Source: Alteromonas sp. MMG017
GTDB taxonomy: Bacteria; Pseudomonadota; Gammaproteobacteria; Enterobacterales; Alteromonadaceae
Assembly (NCBI RefSeq): GCF_018100795.1
Contig: NZ_JAGJDY010000004.1
Location: forward strand, 310,001 to 374,000
Length of the DNA: 64,000 nt
Direction of reading: 5' to 3'
Part shown: positions 16,433 to 25,728 of the stretch, piece after piece
Layout of the letters: every line of letters starts with the position of its first letter
How positions within the stretch are numbered: position 1 is the stretch's first letter
The notes under the pieces: model-generated
The model's database searches: none
What the model saw: only the letters and a program-made list of their open reading frames with translations
Told to the model about the DNA's origin: nothing
Position numbers and translations under genes: made by a program

Positions 16433-17644
16433 ATGAAGTTTATCATGCCTTTCAATATCATTTCGTGGATTAAATGTGACGCTGCTTTGGCGCAAATGAA
16501 AGGCAACCGACAACGCTGGTTAGCACTCTTCTCTCTTATTTGTTTTTCTGGCTACAGTCTGGCTGCTACTGATAACACTACGCAGCCAACCCGTGAAATT
16601 CTTACTCAAAACGGTGTTATTTTGCTTTACCATCATGTGTCTGAAAACACGCCGAAAAGCACCAGTATATCGCCTGATATGTTCAAGCAACACATGGCGT
16701 ATTTAAAACAACACCACACTGTTTTACCTTTAGCAAAAGTGGTTAACGCTATTTTAGATAACACACCACTGCCTTCCAATACCGTGGTCGTTACTTTCGA
16801 CGATGGCTATGAAAACATCCTCAAAAATGCCCACCCCATCATGGTTGATATGGGGTTCCCTTACACTATATTTATTAATCCAGGGGAAATTGGCAGCAAT
16901 AGAAGCCAGCTTACTTGGGAACAAGTTAAGGCGATGCATAACGATGGTGTCACCTTCGCTAACCATACACTTGATCACTTGCATATGCTTGATGGCAGAA
17001 CGTCTAACAATGGTGCTGATAGCGAAACTAGCGATGAAGCTTGGCTTGAAAGGGTATGGCAGAATGTTGCAGACGCCGAAGCCATTATTGATAGCAAAAT
17101 TGGGGAGTCACTTAAATATTTGGCCTATCCTTTTGGTGAGTTCAACCAAAAGCTAGCAGATAAGATTGCCCAAGAAGGCTACATTGCGTTCGGTCAACAC
17201 TCAGGCGCTATAGGCCCTCACAGTAACTTTCAAGCTTTACCTCGCTTTCCCGCAGCAGGCCCTTATGCCAACTTAAAAACACTAAAAACCAAACTAAACA
17301 GTATCGCTATGCCGCTATTATCGACCAGCTTCGAAGGTGAGCATATCCCTGAGGTAAATCGAGATAGGGTACAAGGTTCTAGTGAAGACTCGATACTCCC
17401 CCCTATAACGCTAACTATTAAGGGCGATGATGTCCGCTTAAGCCAAGTAAATTGCTTCTTTTCAGGCTCTCCGGTTGAAACAAATGTTGAAGGCAATGCT
17501 GTTACCTTCAGTATTACTCAAGCACTTCCTGTTGGACGTTCGAGAGTAAATTGTACCGCGCCCTCAAATTCTCAATCAGGAAGGTATTATTGGTATTCTC
17601 AGCCATTTTTTGTTGCAGATAAGAACGGGAATTACCCAGATTAG
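16433..17644 (+). CDS. Polysaccharide deacetylase (NodB fold) with C-terminal extension
   Basis: Metal-dependent de-N-acetylase, probably exported: residues about 25-45 are a hydrophobic signal or anchor ending SGYSLAA. The NodB domain has FDDGYE (122-127, catalytic base and metal Asp) and HTLDHLHM (178-185, two metal His), plus YLAYPFGEF. Residues about 300-403 form an extra beta-rich region with two cysteines (QVNCFFSG and RVNCTAPS) that could form a disulfide. The substrate, cell-wall or biofilm polymer, is unknown. GGAG lies before the ATG. Its stop codon directly abuts that of the convergent GNAT gene. Confidence 0.92.
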   Translation: MKFIMPFNIISWIKCDAALAQMKGNRQRWLALFSLICFSGYSLAATDNTTQPTREILTQNGVILLYHHVSENTPKSTSISPDMFKQHMAYLKQHHTVLPLAKVVNAILDNTPLPSNTVVVTFDDGYENILKNAHPIMVDMGFPYTIFINPGEIGSNRSQLTWEQVKAMHNDGVTFANHTLDHLHMLDGRTSNNGADSETSDEAWLERVWQNVADAEAIIDSKIGESLKYLAYPFGEFNQKLADKIAQEGYIAFGQHSGAIGPHSNFQALPRFPAAGPYANLKTLKTKLNSIAMPLLSTSFEGEHIPEVNRDRVQGSSEDSILPPITLTIKGDDVRLSQVNCFFSGSPVETNVEGNAVTFSITQALPVGRSRVNCTAPSNSQSGRYYWYSQPFFVADKNGNYPD

Positions 17645-18247
17645 TTAAGCTGAAAGTGCATGAACAAAACGCACGAAGGTGCCGTTCACTGATTGCTCTT
17701 TAAAATTAACATTTTGATAAAATCGAATAGCCGCGATATTGCTAATTTGCACGTCTAGCACCAATGCCCGCTTTTTAAGTTCTATGGCGTAATCACGCAT
17801 GTGGGCAATCATAGCCCTGCCGATTCCGCCGCGCCGAGCAATGCTATCTACCGCTACGTGACCTAACATAAGCTCTGTCGCACTTGGAGGGGTTAAGCCT
17901 ACAGCAACCGCTTGATTGCGCATTAGTACTGCCATCGCATCATCGAGATTGTAGAAGGTGGTAATGCTGTCTAACGAAGCACGGTCAAATACTGGCCCCA
18001 ACTTGGTATGCCACGCCGTAATGACACCTACAACAGCATCATCGACTACCGCTACCCAGTGATTATTACAGCCATATTGCCCATACTTACCTTTCCATGC
18101 ATGGGTTAAAAAATCGAGAGTATGCTTTGTATCACCATTACCAAAAACGGAAACCAATAGATCTTCAGCGGCACTTAATAATAAGGGCACCGCTTGGCCA
18201 GCATCAGACACAAGACCTTGTCGGATTTTTATATCCATGCCTCCCAT
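17645..18247 (-). CDS. GNAT-family N-acetyltransferase
   Basis: Acetyl-CoA-dependent acetyltransferase, about 200 residues. LGHVAVDSIARRGGIGRAMIAHM is motif A, with the R-R-G-G-I-G pyrophosphate loop, and ALVLDVQISNIAAIRFYQNVNFK is motif B. The substrate is unknown. It directly follows the SCO gene at the tail of the cox cluster and may be read through from it. The start is ambiguous: a GTG at 18253 and ATGs at 18247 and 18238 are in frame; AGGTGG lies just before the ATG at 18247. Whether it has any role in oxidase assembly is unknown. Confidence 0.88.
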   Translation of the reverse strand: MGGMDIKIRQGLVSDAGQAVPLLLSAAEDLLVSVFGNGDTKHTLDFLTHAWKGKYGQYGCNNHWVAVVDDAVVGVITAWHTKLGPVFDRASLDSITTFYNLDDAMAVLMRNQAVAVGLTPPSATELMLGHVAVDSIARRGGIGRAMIAHMRDYAIELKKRALVLDVQISNIAAIRFYQNVNFKEQSVNGTFVRFVHALSA

Positions 18248-18253
18248 GCCCAC

Positions 18254-18922
18254 CTATAGTGCCGAGTTTGAATTAAATGATGTTGTAATCGCTGGCATAT
18301 CATTGAGAATTTGCTGTGCGTCACTAATCGACAATTCGCCAGGTTCACGTTTTGGCTTAAAACGTCCTATCACCTGTGCTTTAGGATTAATGAGCACTAC
18401 AGATGCACTATGATCGACAAGATAATTAGGATTGTCTGTACTTTCAGCAATTGCGTACATCATGCCTAAGTTTCGAGCGAAGGGAAACAAGGCTTTATGC
18501 TCACCGGTCGCGGCAATAAAGTTGGGGTTAAAGTAGCCGATGTATTCGTTTAACCTTTTAATCGAATCACGATTTGGATCGATAGAAATAAACACTACTT
18601 TAATAGGAAATTCAGACTCAATCGCCTGCATTTGTGGGTAAATGCTGTTCAGTTCAGCCATCGTAGTCGGGCAAATATCGGGGCAAAATGTATAACCAAG
18701 AAACAACAAGCTCCACTGATTTTCTAGCGAAGCTTGGTTAAATTCATTTCCTTTATTGTCAGTCAGCGAAAAAGGCGCAATGGCGCGAGGCTCAGGGTAA
18801 GCCTGAAAATATTCGGGAGAACTGCCATTAGACTGCCCCGTTGGCGACAAGTAAATTGCCCCAAACACCCCAGTCAATAATGCTAATAACGCAACAACGC
18901 CTACAAAAATCCGTCGGTTCAT
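18254..18922 (-). CDS. SCO1/SenC-family copper chaperone for cytochrome oxidase
   Basis: Thioredoxin-fold protein that delivers copper to, or reduces, the CuA site of subunit II. The 222 residues start with one membrane anchor (about 5-27). The copper motif CPDIC (C80, C84) and the distal His in VDHSASVV (H171) are intact. [13 protein letters not shown] is the conserved central strand. It overlaps the ctaB stop by 4 nt (ATGA), showing translational coupling in the cox cluster. The family is certain. Confidence 0.95.
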   Translation of the reverse strand: MNRRIFVGVVALLALLTGVFGAIYLSPTGQSNGSSPEYFQAYPEPRAIAPFSLTDNKGNEFNQASLENQWSLLFLGYTFCPDICPTTMAELNSIYPQMQAIESEFPIKVVFISIDPNRDSIKRLNEYIGYFNPNFIAATGEHKALFPFARNLGMMYAIAESTDNPNYLVDHSASVVLINPKAQVIGRFKPKREPGELSISDAQQILNDMPAITTSFNSNSAL

Positions 18923-19887
18923 AAACTCAGTGGTACGTAATGATCGAATAACAATACTACAAACAATACCATGAGATGAACAATTGAGAACTTAAAAGTT
19001 TTCATCGCCGTTTGACTTGTGGCGGCAAATTTCAATTTTACTGCGTAATACATAAAGCCAATATTTAAAAGCGAAGAGCCAATAAGGTAAATTAAATCGC
19101 TCATGCCCACCAAGTAAGGCAATAGACACACCAAGCTAAGCAACACAGTATAAAGTAGCACCGAGGTTTTAGTAAATTCTACCCCATGGGTAACCGGTAG
19201 CATGGGCACTTTCGCTTTTGCGTAATCCTTTTCACGATGAATAGCCAATGCCCAAAAATGTGGGGGGGTCCACGTGAACACAATGAGTACTAACAACAAC
19301 GCATGGGCATGAATTTCACCGGTGACAGCGGTCCAGCCGAGAAGCGGCGGTGCAGCACCTGCTATACCCCCGATCACTATATTTTGCGGCGTGGCCCGTT
19401 TTAGAAACATGGTATACACCACGGCATAGCCCACTAAGCTAGCAAGGGTAAGCCAAGCGGTAAGCATGTTCACCCATAAACTCAATACAACAAAGCCCAT
19501 TACGCCAAGGCCCGCAGCAAACCACGATGCCTTAGCGATACTCACTTTCCCTTTCGCCACAGGCCGATTAAAGGTACGGGCCATTTGGCTATCGATTTTA
19601 TGGTCGACCACATGATTAATCACTGCGGCCGATGCCGACAACATACCAATACCAAGTAATCCACACACCAACGCGGTGGCATCTACCCAGCCCGGCGAGG
19701 CTAAGCACATCCCCACTAACGCCGTGAGTAAAAGTAGCATCACCACATTAGGCTTTGTCATTTCGTAATAGTCGCGCCAGCTGATTTTTGCATGCGAGTT
19801 GCTCTTTATTTGAGAGTTGCTCTTTGTTTGCGAGATTGGCGAGTGCTTAGCTGCAACAGCGTTATTTAAAGGGATAGATTTAGCCAT
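18919..19887 (-). CDS. ctaB: Protoheme IX farnesyltransferase (heme O synthase)
   Basis: Integral membrane prenyltransferase (CyoE/CtaB) that adds farnesyl to heme B to make heme O. The 322 residues have about nine helices, with the first Asp-rich site [19 protein letters not shown] and a second polar loop [22 protein letters not shown]. The frame is open to 19932, but GGAGGT lies five bases before the ATG at 19887, overlapping the ctaA stop by 8 nt. The cytoplasmic N-terminus (residues about 15-35) holds a Ser/Asn/Lys repeat encoded by an 18-bp duplication. Its heme O is the substrate of the adjacent CtaA. Confidence 0.95.
   Translation of the reverse strand: MAKSIPLNNAVAAKHSPISQTKSNSQIKSNSHAKISWRDYYEMTKPNVVMLLLLTALVGMCLASPGWVDATALVCGLLGIGMLSASAAVINHVVDHKIDSQMARTFNRPVAKGKVSIAKASWFAAGLGVMGFVVLSLWVNMLTAWLTLASLVGYAVVYTMFLKRATPQNIVIGGIAGAAPPLLGWTAVTGEIHAHALLLVLIVFTWTPPHFWALAIHREKDYAKAKVPMLPVTHGVEFTKTSVLLYTVLLSLVCLLPYLVGMSDLIYLIGSSLLNIGFMYYAVKLKFAATSQTAMKTFKFSIVHLMVLFVVLLFDHYVPLSL
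19793..19828. repeat. 18-bp in-frame tandem duplication in the ctaB 5' end
   Basis: TGCGAGTTGCTCTTTATT (19793-19810) is repeated at 19811-19828 with two differences. On the minus strand it encodes repeated Lys-Ser-Asn-Ser residues in the CtaB N-terminal tail, before the first membrane helix. Confidence 0.85.
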
Positions 19888-20947
19888 GATGACCTCCAGT
19901 AGAATAGGAGAAAGAAGAGGTTGAAGGAGCAACTGACCATGTCAGCCATATCAATGTAAGTAATAGCATGGCGGCAACTGCATTGTGCGATACCGCGATA
20001 AACAAAGGTAAACTAAACAAAACGTTACTTAGACCAAGCGCGACCTGCACACATAGCACTCCTAGCATGAGTACACACCCTTTTTTCACCGCCGGTGATA
20101 ACTTACTGCTTCGTAGCCACATGAAAGCCAATACCGTAAGGTAAACAAAGGTAATGACAGCGCCGAACCGATGCACGATATGCATGGTGGCTCGCTCACC
20201 ATAATTGTGTGCGCCAAACTCATAGTTTTGTGCTTCGGGCACACTGTATGCGCCTTGAAAATCTAACCGCTGCTGCCAGCCAGGCTCACAAATTGGCATA
20301 TCGGTACAGGCGAGGGCTGCGTAGTTAGCTGATGTCCAGCCGCCTAAGGCGATTTGCCCTACTAAGATAGCCATACCTAAAAATGCCATTGCAGTCAGCT
20401 TGTTGTTTTTACCCGGGTAATAGGCACCCTCGTTTAATGGTAGCGCCGTAGTGCTTTTGGGTTGTTGCACGCTAACTGCATTGTGCTTTCTAAGGCGTAA
20501 ATAAAGTAAAAATAAACAACTTAGTACGCTAAAGCCTCCTAACAAATGCCCCATAACCACCACAGGCAATAAATTGAGGGTGACTGTCCACATGCCAAGC
20601 GCCGCCTGAAAAGTCACAAGACCGAGCAGCAATAAAGGCAGCTTAACGGGTGTACCCTTATGACGCTGCTTTACTGCAATAACAGCAATGGCCAAAATAC
20701 ATAGCCCTAATGCCCCTGCAAAATAGCGGTGAATCATTTCGTTCCATGCTTTGTGCGCTTCCACAGGGCGCTCTGGAAACGCCGTATTGGCTGCGGCAAC
20801 TTTCGCATCGCTTAACGGCACGGTAAGGTTACCGTAGCATCCCGGCCAATCAGGGCAGCCTAAGCCAGCATCAGTAAGGCGAGTATAGGCCCCTAAAATG
20901 ATGACTATTGCAGCAAGAAAAAGGCTAAACAGCACCAGTTTTTTCAT
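19880..20947 (-). CDS. ctaA: Heme A synthase
   Basis: Membrane protein that oxidises the C8 methyl of heme O to the formyl group of heme A, 355 residues with about eight helices. The first extracytoplasmic loop has the Cys pair [12 protein letters not shown] and the second half has [13 protein letters not shown], as in the CtaA type with two Cys pairs. The heme-liganding His positions appear in [30 protein letters not shown] and [14 protein letters not shown] lies before the ATG. It is followed by ctaB with an 8-nt overlap, so the two heme-modifying steps are coupled. Confidence 0.96.
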   Translation of the reverse strand: MKKLVLFSLFLAAIVIILGAYTRLTDAGLGCPDWPGCYGNLTVPLSDAKVAAANTAFPERPVEAHKAWNEMIHRYFAGALGLCILAIAVIAVKQRHKGTPVKLPLLLLGLVTFQAALGMWTVTLNLLPVVVMGHLLGGFSVLSCLFLLYLRLRKHNAVSVQQPKSTTALPLNEGAYYPGKNNKLTAMAFLGMAILVGQIALGGWTSANYAALACTDMPICEPGWQQRLDFQGAYSVPEAQNYEFGAHNYGERATMHIVHRFGAVITFVYLTVLAFMWLRSSKLSPAVKKGCVLMLGVLCVQVALGLSNVLFSLPLFIAVSHNAVAAMLLLTLIWLTWSVAPSTSSFSYSTGGHHG

Positions 20948-20955
20948 AGCATCTC

Positions 20956-21501
20956 CTACCCAATCCGAGATAGTTTCAGAAGCTTTTTAATGTCGGCCAG
21001 CATGCTTCGACTTTCCATTACAGCAGTGCTTCTGTCACTGTCTATTTGGTAATACAACATGGCATTATTTAAGGTATCGACGATATACACACTTTGCTGT
21101 TTAAGGTTGGTGATAGGGGCATCGCTGAGGCTCAAGGTATGCACGTTGGCGTACTCAGATAGTTGCTCTAGTGCTGTTACATCACTTTTTCCAGTGAACA
21201 AAACTAAAGCTTCTGCCCTGTCAGACTCTTTGCCTAACGCCAGCCACACTTGATTAATGCTAAACAATGCATTTTCACAAATGGCATCACAATTTTCAGG
21301 CAAGACATACAACAAGCGCCATTTTGGCTCTGTGCCTTCTAAAAGCGATGAAACATCAATGGTAGGCTGCAGCAACGCACCTTTATTTGTAGCACCTTGG
21401 TTGAACCAGTCATTCTCTAACGCAAGCTTAGCTAAAATTACTGGTAGCACGAACACGGCGACCATGATAATTAAGGTTTTCTTCGAGGCCGGATTACTCA
21501 T
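20956..21501 (-). CDS. SCO-like CX3C membrane-anchored protein in the cox cluster
   Basis: A 181-residue protein with one N-terminal membrane anchor (about 8-27) and an extracytoplasmic domain. The stretch WRLLYVLPENCDAICENAL (62-79) resembles the SCO copper site both in the preceding strand and in C-x3-C spacing (C71, C75), and EALVLFTG resembles the next SCO strand. The second SCO ligand is missing: the only His (H121) is elsewhere. I infer a diverged SCO/thioredoxin-fold protein, perhaps a thiol reductase for oxidase assembly. An unnamed gene holds the same position in Pseudomonas cox clusters. It overlaps the surf1 gene by 8 nt. Confidence 0.8.
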   Translation of the reverse strand: MSNPASKKTLIIMVAVFVLPVILAKLALENDWFNQGATNKGALLQPTIDVSSLLEGTEPKWRLLYVLPENCDAICENALFSINQVWLALGKESDRAEALVLFTGKSDVTALEQLSEYANVHTLSLSDAPITNLKQQSVYIVDTLNNAMLYYQIDSDRSTAVMESRSMLADIKKLLKLSRIG

Positions 21502-22201
21502 ATTGACGTCCTTTTTTCATAATTGCGAAACCGCCAATCAAGGCGGCTGCGATAGCAAGACCAAACCATTGAATGGCATAACCCAAATGCTTTTCAGGCG
21601 GCATGACAACACTGTTATAACGCCTAACAAAAAGGTCATTCTTTGCGGTAAGTACTACTACATAAGGTAATAAGTTAAGTGATAGCAATTCACTGGCGGT
21701 ACTGATTGAAATTTGCTGAATACGTGCCGGAAAGCGTGATGCTGATGTAAGCGTTTCTTTTACTAACGGGTTATGACTGGGCAGACTCACCACTCCTTCA
21801 AATTGTTGTGAGTGGTGACTAATTTTCACAGCCGGTAGCGAGCGTGATAAATCTGGTGCAGGCAACCAACCATAGTTAACCAAAACCCACCCTGCGTTGG
21901 TTTGCACTGGCGCCAGCACGTCGTAACCTACCCGTTGTTCATGTATTTGGTTATCGAGCAATAACACCTTGTCACCGTTTGGCGTACCTTCAAAAGTTAC
22001 TGCTCGATCTTCGGGCGCTTTCATTGAAAGGGCATCAATGAGCGACAGGCTTTCTTTCCCCTGTTTTTCGGTTATGCTAGCGAGGCGTTGTTGCTTTTGT
22101 GCCATTCGGTCTAGTTGCCAGACCCCCAAGCCACACATCGCCATTACACATAAACTGGTAATGACGATAGCGATTAATTTGGATGCTCTAACCTGATTCA
22201 T
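21494..22201 (-). CDS. SURF1-family cytochrome oxidase assembly protein
   Basis: Assembly factor linked to heme A insertion into subunit I. The 235 residues have the SURF1 plan: an N-terminal helix ending CGLGVWQLDRMAQKQ, a large extracytoplasmic domain (VLLLDNQIHEQRVGYDVLAPV and WVLVNYGWLPAP are diagnostic) and a C-terminal helix preceded by HLGYAIQWFGLAI. The ATG at 22201 has AGGT eight bases upstream; an in-frame GTG at 22216 is less likely. It is divergent from the DUF2909 gene, whose start lies 33 bp away, so the two share a very short promoter region. Confidence 0.95.
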   Translation of the reverse strand: MNQVRASKLIAIVITSLCVMAMCGLGVWQLDRMAQKQQRLASITEKQGKESLSLIDALSMKAPEDRAVTFEGTPNGDKVLLLDNQIHEQRVGYDVLAPVQTNAGWVLVNYGWLPAPDLSRSLPAVKISHHSQQFEGVVSLPSHNPLVKETLTSASRFPARIQQISISTASELLSLNLLPYVVVLTAKNDLFVRRYNSVVMPPEKHLGYAIQWFGLAIAAALIGGFAIMKKGRQYE

Positions 22202-22234
22202 TTGGCCAACCTGCACACTACTATTGAGGTCTAT

Positions 22235-22444
22235 ATGTTGATAAAAATAATCTTGGTTGCATTGGTGCTTTTCATGATCGTTAACCTTTTTATGGCCATG
22301 CGAGTCATGATGAAAAACGATCCCAAAGACGGTCCAATGAGTAAATACATCGGTCGCAGGGTGCTCACTTCTGCCATTATTGTGATTTTAATTTTAGTGG
22401 CAATTGGCACCGGTTTAATTACGCCAAACCCTCGACCGTACTAG
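22235..22444 (+). CDS. DUF2909 twin-transmembrane small protein
   Basis: A 69-residue protein with two membrane helices (about 3-22 and 42-62) joined by a short polar loop with MMKNDPKDGPMSKYIGRRV. It fits the DUF2909 family seen inside cytochrome oxidase clusters of Pseudomonas and relatives; its function is not established. The start is the ATG at 22235 (GAGGT four bases upstream), not the longer open frame from 22202. It lies on the strand opposite to all other cox genes, between surf1 and coxC, and has its own terminator, whose left arm is inside the coding region. Confidence 0.88.
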   Translation: MLIKIILVALVLFMIVNLFMAMRVMMKNDPKDGPMSKYIGRRVLTSAIIVILILVAIGTGLITPNPRPY

Positions 22445-22463
22445 GGTTTGGCTGCGTTTTTTT
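22423..22463 (+). terminator. Terminator overlapping the DUF2909 stop codon
   Basis: A 10-bp perfect stem (GCCAAACCCT at 22423-22432, AGGGTTTGGC at 22443-22452) with a 10-nt loop is followed by a T run. The left arm codes for the last residues and the loop ends within the stop codon. Confidence 0.88.
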
Positions 22464-22471
22464 ATCGGCGT

Positions 22472-23368
22472 TTATAAAACGTAAACAAAGATATAAAGCA
22501 TCACCCACACCACATCAACAAAGTGCCAATACCAACTTCCGGCTTGAAAGGCAAAGTGGTTATGCGGCGTAAAATGCCCTTTTAGCACTCTAAAAAACAT
22601 AACAATCAGAATGATGGTGCCAAGCGTCACGTGCATACCGTGAAAGCCCGTCAGCATGAAAAAGGTATTACCGTAAATGCCTGACTGTAGCGTTAGCCCT
22701 AGGTCGCGGTAGGCGTGAACATACTCTTCAACTTGTAAGAATAAAAAACCAATTCCCAACAAGATAGTAACGCCTAACATGACGGTGAGTTGCTTGCGTT
22801 TGTTCTGCTCTAAACCAACATGAGCAAAGTGCAATGTGACCGATGATATAAGCAAAATAACGGTATTGATGGTGGGTAGGCCAACCGCACTCATTTCCTG
22901 AGTAGTAATGCCCCCAGGGGTTGATACAAGCGGCCACATAGCTTCAAAGGTGGGCCATAACACTTCGTTAGTCATCGCGTTATTTGATGCACCGCCTAAC
23001 CAAGGCACTGAAATGAATCGGGCGTAATAGAGGGCGCCAAAGAAGGCGGCAAAGAACATAACTTCAGAGAAGATAAACCAACTCATTCCCTGCCGATAAG
23101 AACGACCTAATTGGTCGCTATAAAGCCCAGACATAGACTCATCAATTTGGTTTTTAAACCAGCCAACCAACATCACCATCAATACGACAAACCCAGCGAG
23201 AAGTGTATAACCTCCATAGCCTGATTCACCTTTAGTGGCTTCAATGACAAAGTTGCCCGCGCCAACGGCAATTAAAAATAGCGCCACCGCACCGACAATC
23301 GGCCATGGGCTTTGTGCTGGTACATAGTATTTCTGATAATCTGGGTATTTCTGATATTCTTGCTGCAT
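22472..23368 (-). CDS. coxC: Cytochrome c oxidase subunit III
   Basis: Seven-helix structural subunit of the aa3-type oxidase, 298 residues. Signature segments include MSWFIFSEVMFFAAFFGALYYAR, HFAHVGLEQ, FLFLQVEEY, FFMLTGFHGMHVTLG and the C-terminal AGSWYWHFVDVVWVMLYI. The carboxylate in FSEVMFF is the conserved helix III Glu. The true start is the ATG at 23368, preceded by AAGGAG; the frame is open further to 23404, overlapping ctaG. It is convergent with the DUF2909 gene, 27 bp away. Confidence 0.97.
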   Translation of the reverse strand: MQQEYQKYPDYQKYYVPAQSPWPIVGAVALFLIAVGAGNFVIEATKGESGYGGYTLLAGFVVLMVMLVGWFKNQIDESMSGLYSDQLGRSYRQGMSWFIFSEVMFFAAFFGALYYARFISVPWLGGASNNAMTNEVLWPTFEAMWPLVSTPGGITTQEMSAVGLPTINTVILLISSVTLHFAHVGLEQNKRKQLTVMLGVTILLGIGFLFLQVEEYVHAYRDLGLTLQSGIYGNTFFMLTGFHGMHVTLGTIILIVMFFRVLKGHFTPHNHFAFQAGSWYWHFVDVVWVMLYIFVYVL

Positions 23369-23393
23369 TACTCTCTCCTTATCCCAATACCTG

Positions 23394-23981
23394 TTATTTA
23401 CCACTTTCAGGTTGAGGGACCATGTAGGGATTCGGTTTTGTTTTCATGTCACTTGCTCGCGCGGTCACATCAAACAGGGTGTATTGCACAGTAAAATAAC
23501 TAATATCTTCAGGAAGCTGTGGATCGACATAAAACTGCATGGGCATGTACGCCTCAGCCCCGGCACTTAAAGGCTGTTGATTAAAACAAAAGCATTCCGT
23601 TTTATTTAAATACAGCGCCGCCATACCTGGTGAAACCGACGGAATAGCTTGCGCCATCATATTGTTAGATGCCGGGTTTCTGACGTAAAACGACACCGTA
23701 TTTAGTTCCCCTGGATGTACTTTCATACGGCTAGTTTGCGCTCGAAATTCCCACGGCATACCGGTATTGGTGCGGGTGATAAATTCCACCGTTACCTCAC
23801 GACTTTCATCTATTTCGATAGACTCATATACCGCTGCGGTATTTTCGGTTTTGCCATTAATACCGGTAACATCGCAAAATACGTCGTAAAGTGGCACTAA
23901 GGCGAACCCAAAACCAAACATACCAAACACAATAACGACGAGTTTTATCACCATTTTGTTGTTTGCATTGGTTTGTGTCAT
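23394..23981 (-). CDS. ctaG: Cytochrome c oxidase assembly protein CtaG (Cox11)
   Basis: Membrane-anchored copper chaperone that inserts CuB into subunit I. The 195 residues have one N-terminal helix (about 9-30, ending VPLYDVFCDVTG with its conserved Cys) and a beta-rich periplasmic domain with the copper-binding ECFCFNQQPL motif, flanked by PVxF-type strand MPMQFYVDP. GGAGGT precedes the ATG. It lies between coxA and coxC, the usual order. The family assignment is certain. Confidence 0.97.
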   Translation of the reverse strand: MTQTNANNKMVIKLVVIVFGMFGFGFALVPLYDVFCDVTGINGKTENTAAVYESIEIDESREVTVEFITRTNTGMPWEFRAQTSRMKVHPGELNTVSFYVRNPASNNMMAQAIPSVSPGMAALYLNKTECFCFNQQPLSAGAEAYMPMQFYVDPQLPEDISYFTVQYTLFDVTARASDMKTKPNPYMVPQPESGK

Positions 23982-24105
23982 GGTTACCTCCCGTGCCTAC
24001 TTTTTGTGCTGATACATGATCACAATTTAGCGACTATTTTGCCTGCTTTGCTTTCATTACCTGTACTGCTTGTTCTACTTACCTTACTGGCATTACTTCT
24101 TATTC

Positions 24106-25719
24106 TTATTTAACAACCGGCGGCGTTTCAAAGGTGTGATAGGGTGCTGGAGAAGGTATTTCCCACTCTAGTCCCTCAGCACCTTCCCACACTTGAGCAG
24201 ATACTGGCTCACCTTGCTTCTTACAGGCCTTAATTAACAATGCTAAGAAGATGAGCTGCGACAACCCAAAGGCAAAGCCGCCAAGGCTTATCCATTTGTT
24301 AAAGTCAGCAAATTGTAAGGCGTAGTCAGGAATACGACGTGGCATACCAGCTAGCCCCACAAAGTGCATAGGGAAGAACAACACATTTACAGACACAAGT
24401 GAGCACCAGAAATGCCATTTTGCTAGCCCCGTGTGGTACATTTTTCCTGTCCACTTGGGTAACCAATAGTACACCGCAGCCATAATCGAGAAGATGGCAC
24501 CGGTGACCAGAACGTAATGGAAGTGTGCGACCACGAAATAGGTATCGTGGTATTGGAAATCGACGGGCACGATGGCTAGCATTAATCCTGACAGTCCCCC
24601 AATGGTAAACAATACGATAAACGCAATGGCAAACATCATGGGCATTTCAAAGGTAAGAGAGCCGCGCCACATGGTCGCCACCCAGTTGAAGACTTTCACG
24701 CCTGTTGGCACCGAAATAAGCATGGTGGCAAACATGAAGAACATTTCCATATACACCGGCATACCGGTGGTAAACATATGGTGAGCCCACACCACAAAAG
24801 ACAGCAGCGCAATAGAGCCTGTGGCGTACACCATTGAGGCATAACCAAACAGCTTCTTCCTAGAAAATGTAGGGACAATTTGAGAGATAATGCCAAAGGC
24901 TGGCAATATCATTATGTACACCTCGGGATGCCCAAAGAACCAGAAGATATGCTGGAACATAACGGGGTCTCCACCACCTGCCGCATCAAAGAAGCTGGTG
25001 CCGAAGAACTTATCTGTCAGCACCATGGTGACAGCCCCCGCCAAGACCGGCATTACTGCAATAAGTAAGAAAGCAGTGATGAGCCAAGTCCATACGAATA
25101 AAGGCATTTTCATCCACGTCATGCCAGGGGCACGCATATTGAAAATGGTCACAATGACGTTAATCGCCCCCATAATGGATGAGATACCCATAATATGTAC
25201 CGAGAACACAAACAACGCCGTCGAGTCGCCGCTGTAGGTGGTAGAAAGCGGTGCATAGAAGGTCCACCCAAATGCTGGGCCGCCCCCCTCTAAAAAGAGC
25301 GAGCTAAGTAATATCAGAAAGGCACCGGGTAATATCCAGAAACTCCAGTTATTCATTCGCGGCAGAGCCATATCTGGTGCACCTATCATCATAGGAATTA
25401 GCCAGTTTGCGAGCCCCGTAAAGGCTGGCATTACCGCACCAAATACCATGATAAGGCCGTGCACTGTGGTCATTTGGTTAAAGAAGTTTGGCTCAACAAT
25501 TTGTAATCCAGGCTGAAATAGCTCAGCGCGGATCACCATTGCCATGGCGCCACCAATTAAAAACATGATAAAGGCGAACCATAAATACAAGGTGCCTATA
25601 TCTTTGTGGTTAGTGGTAAACAACCATCGGGTTATTCCTTTTGGAATATGACTATGATGGTCATGATCTTCGTGATGCGCCGAGGTATCCGGCGCAATGA
25701 CATCAGTTGCTTTACTCAT
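24106..25719 (-). CDS. coxA: Cytochrome c oxidase subunit I
   Basis: Catalytic subunit of the aa3-type oxidase, binding heme a and the heme a3-CuB centre, 537 residues with twelve helices. The His ligands are visible: HGLIMVFGAVMP (low-spin heme a), FFGHPEVYIMILP (CuB His, cross-linked Tyr and the Glu of an A-type D channel), AHHMFTTGM (two CuB His) and DTYFVVAHFHYVL (heme a3 and heme a). AGGAG lies before the ATG. It follows coxB by 9 bp. After it, 124 bp without a recognisable gene separate it from ctaG. Confidence 0.98.
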   Translation of the reverse strand: MSKATDVIAPDTSAHHEDHDHHSHIPKGITRWLFTTNHKDIGTLYLWFAFIMFLIGGAMAMVIRAELFQPGLQIVEPNFFNQMTTVHGLIMVFGAVMPAFTGLANWLIPMMIGAPDMALPRMNNWSFWILPGAFLILLSSLFLEGGGPAFGWTFYAPLSTTYSGDSTALFVFSVHIMGISSIMGAINVIVTIFNMRAPGMTWMKMPLFVWTWLITAFLLIAVMPVLAGAVTMVLTDKFFGTSFFDAAGGGDPVMFQHIFWFFGHPEVYIMILPAFGIISQIVPTFSRKKLFGYASMVYATGSIALLSFVVWAHHMFTTGMPVYMEMFFMFATMLISVPTGVKVFNWVATMWRGSLTFEMPMMFAIAFIVLFTIGGLSGLMLAIVPVDFQYHDTYFVVAHFHYVLVTGAIFSIMAAVYYWLPKWTGKMYHTGLAKWHFWCSLVSVNVLFFPMHFVGLAGMPRRIPDYALQFADFNKWISLGGFAFGLSQLIFLALLIKACKKQGEPVSAQVWEGAEGLEWEIPSPAPYHTFETPPVVK

Positions 25720-25728
25720 TACGCACTC

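Noticed and set aside
23982..24105. Small gene between coxA and ctaG
   Set aside because: The minus strand has only frames of a few codons before stops.
24572..25237. Plus-strand frames inside coxA
   Set aside because: Shadows of a highly conserved membrane gene, with no independent support.
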